From contig CM046878.1 of NCBI GenBank assembly GCA_025667525.1, positions 388,496,974 through 388,560,973 on the forward strand: DNA of 64,000 nucleotides, read 5' to 3'. Position numbers and translations under genes: made by a program. The notes under the pieces were generated by a model. That model did not search any database, was not told where the DNA came from, and worked only from the letters and a program-made list of their open reading frames with translations. Numbering within the stretch: position 1 is the first letter of the stretch; each line of letters starts with the position of its first letter. Shown piece by piece: positions 42,364-52,953 of this stretch. The DNA is from Glebionis coronaria (Eukaryota > Streptophyta > Magnoliopsida > Asterales > Asteraceae).

Positions 42364-45181
42364 TCTAACACCCCCAATTTACCTTGCGCAGCGGAATAAC
42401 ACAATTTTGTGTTAGTCAAAGAATCATCCCACACAAGTCATATTGAACGACTCAAAAGAGACGTTAAAAGCATAAGTAATTTTAAAAACATGTTAAATTA
42501 CAACAACAACATAAATTGTCTAAAAGTTTCCAACCCCAAAATATACCAGAGTAATGTTAGGTCCCCACAAATCTCAACCCGTTTAAAACCAACCCACATT
42601 GTTTACAAGACATACAAGAAAATACAAATTGTCTTTGTTAAAAGGGAGGAAAACCAGTTAGACAATCCACAAGCCACAACAACATCCATTGCATGCTCCT
42701 CCTCTATCATCCTTGATTTCCTGAAACACATGCTTAAAATCGTCAACAAATAATGTTGAGCGAGATCTATAGGTTTTACAAAATCACAGTTGAACATAAG
42801 TATAAAATTCATTCACTCATTCGATATTATGCAGATCATTACAAACTATTATTGGGTCTTACTCATTATAGCATAGGTTATTTAATTATGTTTAAGCTCA
42901 TGACACCGACCCCATAAACTAATCACCCGCGCCAAATGCCGACGTGATTTTGTTGAAACCATTTCCCCTCTTAGGTATTCGTTGCCAATCATACTTTTTT
43001 CTTGACACAAGTTATCCAACCGCAGAGGGTACTCAACGTACTAGCTCTCGTCTAGGATAGGGTCGTCAACCCAATAGTACTATCAATCGTTCAAGCGGCT
43101 ATTTCCAATCCACACTAGGATCAAACAATATTTAACGGTTCATGAATTTATGGTCTTTGGAAACTAGCTACTGAACATAATTCAAAACATCATTCGGGTC
43201 CAAGAATCATTCATGACTTATGTTCCTTTTCATTTAAATAACATGTATCCCCCTCGCGGGTAAAAATCATTTAAAATTCAGTAAAGAGCGAGGCTATAGA
43301 CTCACCTTAAGTAGTAGTGGTTGTATTAACGAAGACGTAGACGGAAAACAATCACCAACGATGAGGACGCCCCTTGAAATCAATTACAACACCTAACAAA
43401 CAAACCGCGTAATGAATCAAAACCTTAAAGTACCTTCAAGTACTATATGTACAAAATAAAGAACACTAAATGTTCATATAAACTCACGCCAAAATCCCAA
43501 ACAAGTGATATTTACTTGACACATTCATTGTTATACGTTATTAAAACTATTACTCGATTTACAATTCTGCCGGTACATACCTAATGCACGGACTGAATTC
43601 TCATACTTAAACATCACGAATTTTTACGAAACTCTCTGTAGACTTCACTTACATCATGTAAAATTCTCATAAAATTTTTCATAAAAAGATATTACTTTTA
43701 AGTCACGCTGCCCAACACATTTCCAACCTTGAAAATCCGGGCAGATTTACACCCTTACGTTGTAAGACCAATTTGACTAACTTAACCAATTCCATTTGCG
43801 AAACCAATTTCTAAGTTTGAATATAGACTCACAAACTCAAGTTTTGAGCTAAAGAACAGCCCTAGAAAATTTTTAAAACTCTACTTATAGTCCCCGAGGT
43901 TTGACCTAAAATCGAACACAAATTCGGATTATGTCGACTTGCATCTCCCGGTACACAAAACTTCAAACTAACGTAACTTTTGACTCGTTTAGAGTTAAAA
44001 GCTCTATCTTATATCAAAACAAAGCTAGAAAGAAATTCTACAACTCTATCCTATAATAAAAATCTGGACTCAAACTTAAAACCATGAAAAATAGACTTAA
44101 ATAGTCTGTTTGAAAAAGACACTTTACAAATCACCTTTTTACCCATTTTCAACTCATACCATCTACTCCAATGATCCTAAAATCATCAACAAACTATCCT
44201 AACACCTCAACAACATCCTAAATCACTTGAATGATTCATCCCCACAAAAATCCATTTCATAAATGTTACATGCAATCTAACCAACAAGATTAAAAAGCAT
44301 CTAAACATGTATTTAAACATAAACCCATAAACTAAATAAATCAAAAATCAAAATCAAACAAACACCCCCCCTTGCCGTGGGGTTTAATGAACCAAAACAC
44401 TAAAAAAAATATTTTTCAAGCCTTTTTAATCAATACCCTATGTTTATAAACACTTTTTACAAACATAAACACAAGATTTTTAGATCAAAACTCACTTAAT
44501 CATGAACAATAATTTTTGAAAAATTTAAGATGATGCATGTATGTTTTTAATGGATTAGAAGACTCACAAGATGATTTAGAAGGTGGGTCTTCAATTGGTT
44601 CCTTCAAAAACCTAGAAAAAATGGTGGTGGTGGTGATGGTGGTGGTGTAGGCCGGCGTTAAAGAGAGAAAAAAGAAAGAAGGTGAAAAAATTTTGAAGTA
44701 AAAAATGTTTAGTGTGTGTTGTTTAGTCCATTTTATAAAATTAGGAGGGACCTAGTTGCAATTCTTACTTTATTTTGGCCTTAATGGCAAGCTCTAATTT
44801 AAAGAGCGGGAATTCAACCCAATTGTCGGTTTTGAATTTTTGAGGGAGTCGGGGTTCATCCCGGCTACTCCAAAATGATTTTAAATGGTTCAAACGCACC
44901 TAAAATGGAATAAAAACTGTTCTGACTCGACTTAACACGAAATGAAATAAAAACTTCGAAAAATATAAATATCGATCAATCGATAATAAAAGATAAATTT
45001 TTGGCATCCTTCGGTATCGTAATCGTCATCGGTTCCTCTTAAATCGTAAAAGGTAAAAATTAAGACCTCCAACATTGGTTTCAACTTAAACCGTCAAACA
45101 TATTATCAACAAAATTCTAAAAATTTCAAAAATATACGGAAAATTAGATTAAATAATGACGTCGATTTCTAGGGTGTTATA
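42364..45181 (-). mobile_element. Solo LTR F (2.8 kb, Gypsy-like)
   Basis: Minus-strand ends TATAACACCCTAG ... GGGGGTGTTAGA form an inverted repeat and are flanked by the duplication gtttt (42359-42363 and 45182-45186). There is no primer site, polypurine tract or coding domain, so it is a solo LTR. Long LTRs with TGTAACACCC-type ends are common in Tekay-like elements; here the ends have TA instead of TG/CA. It contains a ggt microsatellite at 44621-44648. The strand is a guess based on the TATAACACCC start. Confidence 0.7.
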
Positions 45182-45186
45182 GTTTT

Positions 45187-45482
45187 AGAGAGATGTTTAG
45201 AGAGAGATACAAATTGTGAATAACGATTGAAGTGTTAGGTGAAAAACCTTGAGATAATATATATATTCAAAATTTGAAACAGTTATCAATAACATTAAAT
45301 ACGTAGTAGGAAAAGGACTGCACACAAGTAGGTCCCTTGACCTTTCAAAACTGTTTGTCTCCTTGTTTATCGAAAAAAGTAAGAATTAAACATTGAGAAT
45401 GTTTTTAGCATTTACTTGGAAATTAACTACCTAGTTTCATGTGAAAAACATTTAATATCTACTCAGACATTAATGACACACA
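45187..45482 (-). other. B spacer between RNase H and the env-like region
   Basis: About 300 bp, AT-rich, no ORF. It continues past solo LTR F to the ATG of the env-like ORF at 42322. Such a spacer could hold a leader or splice acceptor for the downstream ORF, but I see nothing decisive. Confidence 0.4.
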
Positions 45483-46928
45483 TTAAATATCAACCACAGG
45501 CTTTGAGATATTAAGCATACCCAGCTCAGCAACTAGCCTGTTGAACGAAGGTTCAGCCAAAGGCTTAGTAAAAATATCAGCTAGTTGCAGCTCAGTGGGA
45601 ACAAAATGCAGCTCCATATCTCCCTTTATTATATGATCCCTGATAAAGTGATACCTGATATTTATGTGTTTGGTTCGAGAGTGAAGCACAGGATTGTTTG
45701 AGATAGCAATCACACAGGTATTGTCGCAGAAAATTGGTACTTTGTCATACAAAATATCATAGTCAGCTAATTGACTCTTCATCCAAAGTACTTGTACACA
45801 TCAACTGGCATCTGTAACATATTCAGCTTCAGTTGATGAAATTGCCACAGAGTTTGGCATCTTTACAGTCCATCCTACCAACTTTCCTCCTATGATTTAA
45901 CAGCTCCATGGGGTACTTTTCCTGTCAATGCAGCATCCAATGTAGTCCAAATTTGAGTAGGCCTTGAGATAAAAGCCTGATTCTTTGGGATACCACAGAC
46001 CTAGAGACGTTGTTCCTTTGAGGACCCTAAAAATTTTGTTAACAGTCACTAGATGGGATTCCTTTGGGTTAGCTTGGTACCTTGCACAGAGACATATGGA
46101 GAACTGGATATCAGGGCGACTGGCTGTGAGATAGATGAGTGACCCAAGCATGCCTCTATACATATTCTCATTAACAGAGACTCCTGACTCATCAGGACCC
46201 AAGTTATTGGGTGGAAGCATGGGGAATTTCACTGATGCACAATCAGCCAAGTCATATTTTTTAAGTAAATCTTTAACATACTTTTCTTGACAAATAGAAA
46301 TTCCCTTAGGACATTGTTTAATTTGAAAAACCAAAAAGTAAGTTAATTCATCCATCATACTCATCTCATATTTCTTGATCATTAATTTAGCAAAATGTTT
46401 ACTAAGATTAACATTTGTTGACCCAAAGATGATATCATCCACATAAATCTATACAATGATGAAATCACTTTTATCCTTGAAGGTAAAAAGTGTTTTATCA
46501 ATGGAACCCCTGACAAATGTATTATTTGTTAAAAAGGTAGACAGCGTTTCGTACCATGCCCTTGGAGCTTGTTTCAGCCCATACATGGCTTTGTGTAGCC
46601 TTTACACATGATTGGGAAACTCGTTGTTCTCGAATCCTTTAGGCTGTTGAACATACACTTCCTCAGCCAAATCTCCATTGAGGAATGCACTTTTAACATC
46701 CATTTGATACACAGCGAAACTCATATATGCAGCGTAAGCAAGGAAGATTCTGATAGCTTCAAGTCTTGCTACTGGTGCAAAATTTTCATCAAAATCAATC
46801 CCTTCGGTCTGTGTATACCCCTGTGCAACTAACCTTGACTTGTTCCTTATGATGTTTCCAATCTCATCCATCTTGTTTCTATAAATCCATCTAGTGCCTG
46901 TGATGTTCTTACCAGGTGGAGCTGGCAC
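45483..46928 (-). pseudogene. B reverse transcriptase and RNase H, frame-broken
   Basis: Three frames: 46602-46928 ([40 protein letters not shown]), 45897-46442 ([57 protein letters not shown]) and 45483-45782 (PVLHSRTKHINIRYHFIRDH, LQLADIFTKPLAEPSFNRLV). Stops interrupt the thumb region near 46600 and the RNase H near 45790-45900. It is a Copia RT/RNase H, inactive in this copy. Confidence 0.85.
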
Positions 46929-47225
46929 TAGAGTCCATACCTTCTTTCTTTTAAATTGATTGATCTCTTCCTACATTGTAGCTACCCAGCCTTCTTCAAC
47001 AAGGGCTTTAGCTACACGTTTTGGTTCAATTTGTGATAGAAATTTAGCAAACAGACATTCATTGCCTAAGGCTGATTCTGAGTCATGAATTCACTATCTA
47101 GTTGTTACCCCAACATTTGGTTCACCAATAATGTTGACAAGAAGAATGTGTTGATCTCTTGACCATTTGCTTTGAGGAGTTTGGGAATCATAGACAGGAA
47201 CATGTATGGTGGATGAGAGTACAAC

Positions 47226-48630
47226 TTAAGTTTCATCTTGCTGAGTATGAGGATTCTCTTCAAAAACAACCTTTGTGTCTATGTCAGCATCAGCTATTTC
47301 AAGAGGTGATGATTCATAGACAACAGGTAAATCTTCTTGATTATGAGTTCTAGTTGAGTCATCTTCAGCTGAGGTGGAACAAGGGCTTGTGGAAGGCTGA
47401 CGTTCTTCTTTAATTAGCACTTGAGTAGAAGGAACATCAATGTTGTGAGTTGATAGCAGATCGTATGCAGGAACATATGGAATAAGAGTATCTGTGTGTG
47501 GATGATGATGAAAGACAGACCTTGGTTCAAAGAACTCATCTGTTGGGAAAGACCTATTTTCGTTGAAATCAATTTCATCACCTTCTGTTCCCGTTCTTTG
47601 TAGCACGTCATCATCTTCATTGAATGTGAAATGATAGATTTCTTCTAGTTCCTGTCTTCTTGTGGTGAATACTCTAAATGCTTTGGCTGTTGGAGAGTAT
47701 CCTAAGAAGAAACCATCATCAGATTTTTCGTCAAACTTTCCAAGTTGATCCCTGTAGTTATAAATGAACACAGGACAACCAAAGACATGGATGTAGCTGA
47801 CATCTGGTGCACTTATTTAAAAACTTCATACGAGGTTTTTCCATGTCATTTAACAATGATTGATCTATTTTGAGTATAGAAGGCAGTATGGATTGCTTCT
47901 CCCCAAAATTACTTTGGTAAAGCTGCAACATTTAGCATGGTTCTAGTTGCTTCAATCAGTGTTCTATTTCTTCTTTCAGCTACTCTATTTTGTTCAGGAG
48001 TACCAGCTGAAGAAAAGTTTTGTGAATTTCCCTTTTCATCACAAAAAGCTTCAAGTTGTTGATTCTTGAATTTAGTCCAATTATCACTTCTTAGAGCTTT
48101 TACTCTAACTTCATTCATGTTTTCAACCTGCCTAATGAAGGACATGATGGCATCAGCTGCATCACTTTTTCTTTTCAGGATGAAAACCCATGTATACCTT
48201 GAGTATTCATCAACAATGACCAATGTATATTTGTTGTGATTGATGGTCTGTGGTTAGCAGGTCCAAACAAATCCATGTGAAGGAGATGTAATCACTTGTT
48301 AATGGAGAAAGATTGCATGGTCTTAAAGGATGACCTGTGGTGCTTTCCCTTAACACAAGCTGAACATAGCTTGTCTTTTGTGAAAGTCACAGGTGGTAGA
48401 CCAGCAACCAAGTTTTGAGTGGCTAGCTTGTTGATTTTCTTGAAGTTCAGATGAGAGAGTATTTTGTGCCACTGCCAATTGACACTTTCAGAGGCTTTAG
48501 CTAGAAAACAATTATAGCCTTCTTCTAAGCAAAAGGCCATATTGATGACATACACATCTCTTCTTCTTGGTGCAATTAACACCACATCATTGTTTTTGTT
48601 AAATATGGTTCCTTGAGTCTTAGTAAACAA
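47226..48630 (-). pseudogene. B integrase and linker, frame-broken
   Basis: 48292-48630 holds the gag-pre-integrase zinc region (WQWHKILSHLNFKKINKLAT, LCSACVKGKHHRSSFK). 47909-48223 has the DDE core (MVIVDEYSRYTWVFILKRK, RSDNWTKFKNQQLEAFCDEK, AGTPEQNRVAERRNRTLIEA). 47226-47771 has the C-terminal part (DEKSDDGFFLGYSPTAKAFR) and acidic linker. The second-Asp box reads SDNWTKF where SDNGTEF is usual, so the Gly and a neighbouring residue are altered. Confidence 0.83.
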
Positions 48631-48890
48631 ACCTTGTAATCAACATCACGCAATTTGCTGATGTTGATGAGATTGTGCTTAATACCATTCACATATGCAA
48701 CCCTTATGAAGGTTATTCCATTGCAGTTAACTGAGCCATATCCCTCTGTGTCGCCTGAAGAGTTATCCCCAGACACCACTTTAGTACCTGGCTCTTTTGA
48801 ATATCTGTGCAGGTATTGTTGAACTCCTATCATGTGTCTAGAATAGCCACTATCTAGATACCATGCTGATTCCTTGAGATGTGTCTGCAC
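48576..48890 (-). pseudogene. B aspartic protease
   Basis: 104 codons: SAWYLDSGYSRHMIGVQQYL, where DSG is the active site and the usual following Cys is Tyr, then GYGSVNCNGITFIRVAYVNG and KHNLINISKLRDVDYKV. It overlaps the next frame in a different phase, so a frameshift occurs near 48620. Confidence 0.8.
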
Positions 48891-48907
48891 CGATATGTAG
48901 AAATAGA

Positions 48908-49771
48908 TTAGTTCCTATGGTGAACCCACTTTCCAGTGGGTTCCCTGAATTGCTGATTAGAAACTCTTGAGTTCCCGTAAAACTTGTGACGATGAGAAGG
49001 ATAGTTGGTTGTGTCATGGGTGTACCTTCCACATATGTCACATCCTAGAAAGTCACTGCACTCATCTGAGTGATGGTCTGTAAATCCACAATATTTACAG
49101 GGATGATAAGGTCTGTAAGTACATGATGGTCTCCTAATAGCATGTGGTCTGAACCTAAAAGGTGCCTGATATTTCTTTACTGCCATTTGTTCATCATGAT
49201 CTATGGTCATGTGATGATAATTCTTACACACATTACAGTAGGGTTTGATTAACTTCTTAGTTGTGGGTTCTCCTAGAATTGACTTAGGTTCAAAGGAAGT
49301 AGAGCATTCAGCAGAAGGCTTAATATGTTCTTTTAAGAGTTCTACTTCTTTAATTAAAGACAACATGCGTTCTTCAGTTGAGGATTCAACTTTGTTCATA
49401 GTGCTTGTTGAGACAGGCTTATACACATTTTGCTTAACAGGTTGTTTTGCAGGCACACCAAAGATCTTAACTGGTGTTGTCTCAACATTTGGTTTGGGTT
49501 CAGCCTTAGCTCCTCTAGAAGAGCAGATGGGTTCAACTCCAGAGAGTTTTGTCAAAGATGGTAAAGGTGTAGTGCTATCAATTATATCTTCAGAGACAGG
49601 GACATTTGCTAAGAGTGGGTTAGACGTATGTATAGTCTCTGTATATTTGAAAACAATCTCTTTGGGTTTTTTAAGGGCTTTGATTTTGTTTCTCTTATTA
49701 GTTACAGCCCTAGTTATGTCAGTTGAAAGTTCATCATCAAGTAATTCATTTATAGTGAACCTACTACACAA
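48908..49771 (-). CDS. B gag-pol region with CHCC-type zinc motifs
   Basis: 287 codons with Ser/Thr/Pro-rich text, a short coiled coil (TEERMLSLIKEVELLKEHIK) and three Cys/His motifs: CNVCKNYHHMTIDH, CKYCGFTDHHSDEC and CDICGRYTHDTTNY. This tandem arrangement just before the protease is characteristic of large Copia elements in Asteraceae and presumably binds RNA. It is out of frame with the upstream coiled-coil frame. Confidence 0.75.
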   Translation of the reverse strand: MCSRFTINELLDDELSTDITRAVTNKRNKIKALKKPKEIVFKYTETIHTSNPLLANVPVSEDIIDSTTPLPSLTKLSGVEPICSSRGAKAEPKPNVETTPVKIFGVPAKQPVKQNVYKPVSTSTMNKVESSTEERMLSLIKEVELLKEHIKPSAECSTSFEPKSILGEPTTKKLIKPYCNVCKNYHHMTIDHDEQMAVKKYQAPFRFRPHAIRRPSCTYRPYHPCKYCGFTDHHSDECSDFLGCDICGRYTHDTTNYPSHRHKFYGNSRVSNQQFREPTGKWVHHRN

Positions 49772-50280
49772 CCATTTTCTATAACTTTTTGTAGTTCAGC
49801 TACTTGATCATTTAAGGCACCGTTTCTTAACGATAGTTTATTAACCTCATTTTGAAGAGTTGTCTTTTCAGAATTAACATGTTTTAATGTTTCACATTCA
49901 GCCTTAGCAGTTAACAATTCATGTTTAACAGAGTGAAATTTATCAAGCAGGTTCTTTCTTTGTTCCTCAACAAAATGTAAATCAACTATGGTGTAATCAA
50001 GGACATGTTTACGTTCATCACTTTTAGACATAGAGATAAGCATGTGTACCTTTTTCATTGTGAGGTCAACCCATTGTCTTGATCTAGCATCTCTTTTTCC
50101 AACAGCTGGTTCATCCTTAGCAATTGCCATAAATGCCCTGACCCTGGTAATGTCCTCTTCATCAGATGTCAGCGGCTCATCATTCCAATCATAAGCTTCA
50201 ACTACCGACCATTTCTCTGTCTTTTTATCACCTCCTTTGTTCTTTGACAGAGCTTCTAGCTTTAAATTCATATGTTCCAA
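49750..50280 (-). CDS. B gag coiled-coil region
   Basis: 176 codons: EKWSVVEAYDWNDEPLTSDE, then VDLTMKKVHMLISMSKSDER and HFVEEQRKNLLDKFHSVKHE, a long heptad-bearing helix. I recall the same 'EAYDWDEE...KVHTLL...DLNYVEEQRNNL' order from Asteraceae Copia polyproteins. Function probably particle assembly. It ends in a frame break near 49760. Confidence 0.75.
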   Translation of the reverse strand: MEHMNLKLEALSKNKGGDKKTEKWSVVEAYDWNDEPLTSDEEDITRVRAFMAIAKDEPAVGKRDARSRQWVDLTMKKVHMLISMSKSDERKHVLDYTIVDLHFVEEQRKNLLDKFHSVKHELLTAKAECETLKHVNSEKTTLQNEVNKLSLRNGALNDQVAELQKVIENGCVVGSL

Positions 50281-50310
50281 CTCAGTCTTTAGTGCCTTGT
50301 ATTTGTTTTT

Positions 50311-50664
50311 TTAATCCTTTTTCTCATTATCAGAGGAATTGGATTGGTGATATGAGTTGTTTTGTTGTGATTTGAACTTGTAAGGTTTGAATGATGAAGG
50401 ATAAGATGATGAGGATGTTTTTGTGGATGGACAGTCTTTTTGAAAATGTCCAAGTTTTCCACAGACAAAGCAAGTCTCTTTTGATTTGTCAGATTGTTTA
50501 CTAGCTGATCCTACTCTCCCTGACCTTTTGTAGAATCTTCTTTGATTAGATAGTAAAGCTCTTTCATGAAACTCAGCATTAAGGTCTGTCATGAATTCTT
50601 GGCTGCTACGAGTGTTTTCTTGAACATCAGTGTCGCTCTCATGAGAATGTGAGGTAGAAATCAA
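50311..50664 (-). CDS. B nucleocapsid zinc knuckle region
   Basis: 117 codons with the CCHC knuckle CFVCGKLGHFQKDC (correct C-X2-C-X4-H-X4-C), preceded by a basic Arg/Lys stretch (RRFYKRSGRVGSAS) and followed by Ser/Tyr/Lys text. It binds the RNA genome. The knuckle is intact, unlike that of C. Confidence 0.8.
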   Translation of the reverse strand: MISTSHSHESDTDVQENTRSSQEFMTDLNAEFHERALLSNQRRFYKRSGRVGSASKQSDKSKETCFVCGKLGHFQKDCPSTKTSSSSYPSSFKPYKFKSQQNNSYHQSNSSDNEKKD

Positions 50665-50712
50665 GGCTTTGGATGTTGCTCCCTAAACTACAAATCTTTA
50701 AGACTCAGGTTT

Positions 50713-51473
50713 TTATATGGTATCAATCAACCCTTCTTCATAATTATATTTTCCATATAGCTGAACCAACATGTCATTCATGATAGAGTTGTTTGCTCTC
50801 TGGGTCTGATTCATGCTCAGCCATTTTCTAGGAAGGCTGTTGACAAAAGTGGCGTTTACTTCAGCTTGTGCAATGGTGACTTCATTCATAGCAAGGTCGT
50901 TGAGAAGAATCTCCATCCTTGTATAAATCCGTTGTACCTTTTCACCTTCAAGTGCCTTGAAAGCATTAAACTGAAGCCTAAGTGCCTGAATCTTGGTTTC
51001 TCTGGTCTTAGAGGGTCCTTCGTGACCAAGGATAAGGTATGTCCACATCTGTTTGGCTGTAAACATTGAATCTCAGATTTCATGATGTGTTTTGGAAGAC
51101 AGGATATAATAATGCTTTTGAGACGTTTATCTTGGTTTGCCAATTTTCTATCAGTTGGTGTCCACTGCTTAGGAAAAGGATTCTCATCAGTGGATGTAAG
51201 CGCCATGGGAACATATGGTCTATTTTCTAAAATTTCTAGAAGAAATGGCTCGAGTCCATCGAGATAGACAAGGAATTGACTTTTCCAACTTGCAAAGTCA
51301 TCTTCATCAAATACTGGCACGTTTGTGAAATTAGATCCTCCTCTTAAATCGAGAAGTTGAGGAAGATCATCTTCATTTTGAGTGGGGGTTATTCTTGGTG
51401 AAGTTGGAGGTGGTGGCGTGTTGTTCCCAGAAAGCGACGGTGGTGGTGGTGGTGTGGTGCTCGTTTCAGGCAT
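50713..51473 (-). pseudogene. B gag N-terminal region (capsid)
   Basis: Starts MPETSTTPPPPPSLSGNNTP at 51473, 60 bp from the primer site. Capsid text: VFDEDDFASWKSQFLVYLDG, MALTSTDENPFPKQWTPTDR, LKSIIISCLPKHIMKSEIQ. A frameshift at about 51060 moves it to the 50713-51066 frame (MWTYLILGHEGPSKTRETKI, YTRMEILLNDLAMNEVTIAQ), which ends in a stop near 50713. This is the gag_pre/UBN2 domain. Confidence 0.82.
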
Positions 51474-51532
51474 GGTGGATTTTGATTATAAAACTTAGAA
51501 CGATGTTTATGAAGGTTTTAATATCAAACACC

Positions 51533-51544
51533 GCTCTGATACCA
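51533..51544 (-). promoter_or_regulatory. B primer-binding site (tRNA-Met)
   Basis: Minus strand TGGTATCAGAGC, two bases inside the LTR end (GGGACTTTCA). Perfect 12-base complement to plant initiator tRNA-Met. It fixes the 5' end of B on the right. Confidence 0.9.
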
Positions 51545-51546
51545 AT

Positions 51547-52314
51547 TGAAAGTCCCTAATCCTAGCTTGAAACGATTAAGAAAGATAAATAACACAAGTA
51601 AATACTTTTCAAACGGAAGACTTTATTATTGTATAGCAAGTATTACATGTGTTATGAATAACATAGTTTGATGACAATGTGTTGTGTACACTTTGGACAA
51701 ATAAAGCTAACTTAAGAACACAGGCACAACTGATTGTTCAATAAGTTCTAAAGAGTTAATGTGTGAAATCTAACAAAGTGAACAACATTAACTCTAGGCT
51801 ACATACCTTATTTATATTGGTACGAGGTGGACTTCAATAGCTGGTTGATGGTGACTACACTAAACAGACAATGTTAAACATTTGTCGTAAGATGCTCTTC
51901 TATTCTTGGTAGTCTGCCACAACGCTTTAGGGAAACAGAGCTGACATAGTTTCCCTTTTCTTCATACCTTCTACTTTAGGCTGCATTACTGATGGCCTAA
52001 ACACTTAGGTATGTCCAAAGTGTACTGAGTGTTAACAGGGTATTGCCACCCCTGTTAACACCCAACCACTCAGAGTCCCTGATACATCTTGGCTGTTATC
52101 CATCACATCTAATGAGTATGTCTTTAAGTAATCTTAGACTTCCTTGAGAATGTCTCTGACATGGACTCCTCTGTGGTTGCTCACAGCGACTATGTTCGTT
52201 TTCAGTCTTGTGGTACTTGCCTGTTAACTTGACACAGGCAAGTTAATATCTAACAGATTAATTTCTGTTTAAATCTATGACTAAGGGAAGTCTAACGAAC
52301 TTAGATTCCCAACA
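51547..52314 (-). repeat. 5' LTR of element B
   Basis: Partner of 25071-25834. It contains a perfect 12-bp hairpin (52029-52040 with 52050-52061). Followed by TSD tttac. Confidence 0.92.
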
Positions 52315-52953
52315 TTTACATTCATTTGTTGAAGCTTAAATACTAATGCACAAGTATAAGCTAAAAGGATCCTAATGGACTCTACCCTTGCTACCGGTGC
52401 GTATGTCTCATCATAATCAATCCTTTCTTATTGATTATAGCCTTGAGATACAAGTCTAGCCTTCTTACGAGACACAACACCGTTCTCATCGAACTTATTC
52501 CTATACACCCACTTGGTTCCTAAGATGGTAGTACTTGTAGGTGGAGGAACAAGTTCCCAAACATCATTAGCAATGAATTGATTCAATTCTTCTTGCATGA
52601 CGATCCAACTCTCATCCATCAAATATTCTTTAACATTCTTTGGTTTAATTATTGAGACAAAACAAAAGAAGTTACTTTGATCTTGGACTTTAGATCTAAG
52701 GGTCCTTTGATTAAGGTCGCCTATGACGTTTTCGAGAGCATGATCCTTAGACTCCCTAATGTTTACTCAATTTTCAACATTAAGGTCTTCAACTCCTAGT
52801 TTTCTAACTTCTTTGGCTTTAACTATGTGTATTTCAACTAAGTCATCATCTACCAAAGGTGGTGTCTTTGATGAAGGAGGAGTTTCATCGAATGTCACGT
52901 TGGGTGATTGATTGTAGTGTTTTACCACACCTTTAGGAAAAGGACGTAAATAG
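52315..52953 (-). pseudogene. A pol, first half: INT-RT linker and RT start
   Basis: Minus strand from the D junction: RPFPKGVVKHYNQSPNVTFD, then ESWIVMQEELNQFIANDVWE, VPPPTSTTILGTKWVYRNKF, KARLVSQGYNQ, a stop, and DYDETYAPVARVESIRILLA up to QQMNV, where B is inserted. The next codons are at 25070 (KSAFLNG), so B splits the conserved [15 protein letters not shown] RT motif. The flanks are in the same phase. Confidence 0.83.

Larger units (their letters stand above)
25071..52314 (-). mobile_element. Element B: Copia element with env-like region, full length but nested
   Basis: Both LTRs are present (764 and 768 bp), flanked by the exact 5-bp duplication tttac (25066-25070 and 52315-52319). 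Minus-strand order: 5' LTR, tRNA-Met primer site, gag, CCHC and CHCC knuckles, protease, integrase, RT, RNase H, env-like ORFs, polypurine tract, 3' LTR. INT before RT makes it Copia; gag and the extra ORFs resemble SIRE-like Asteraceae elements. After removing C (12.1 kb) and F (2.8 kb) its own length is about 12.3 kb. LTR divergence by eye is about 7-8%. Confidence 0.9.

Noticed and set aside
49245..49784. 179-codon plus-strand ORF
   Set aside because: Antisense shadow of the B gag-pol frame 48908-49771.
51533..51544. tRNA-like match
   Set aside because: It is the 12-base primer-binding site of B, not a tRNA gene.
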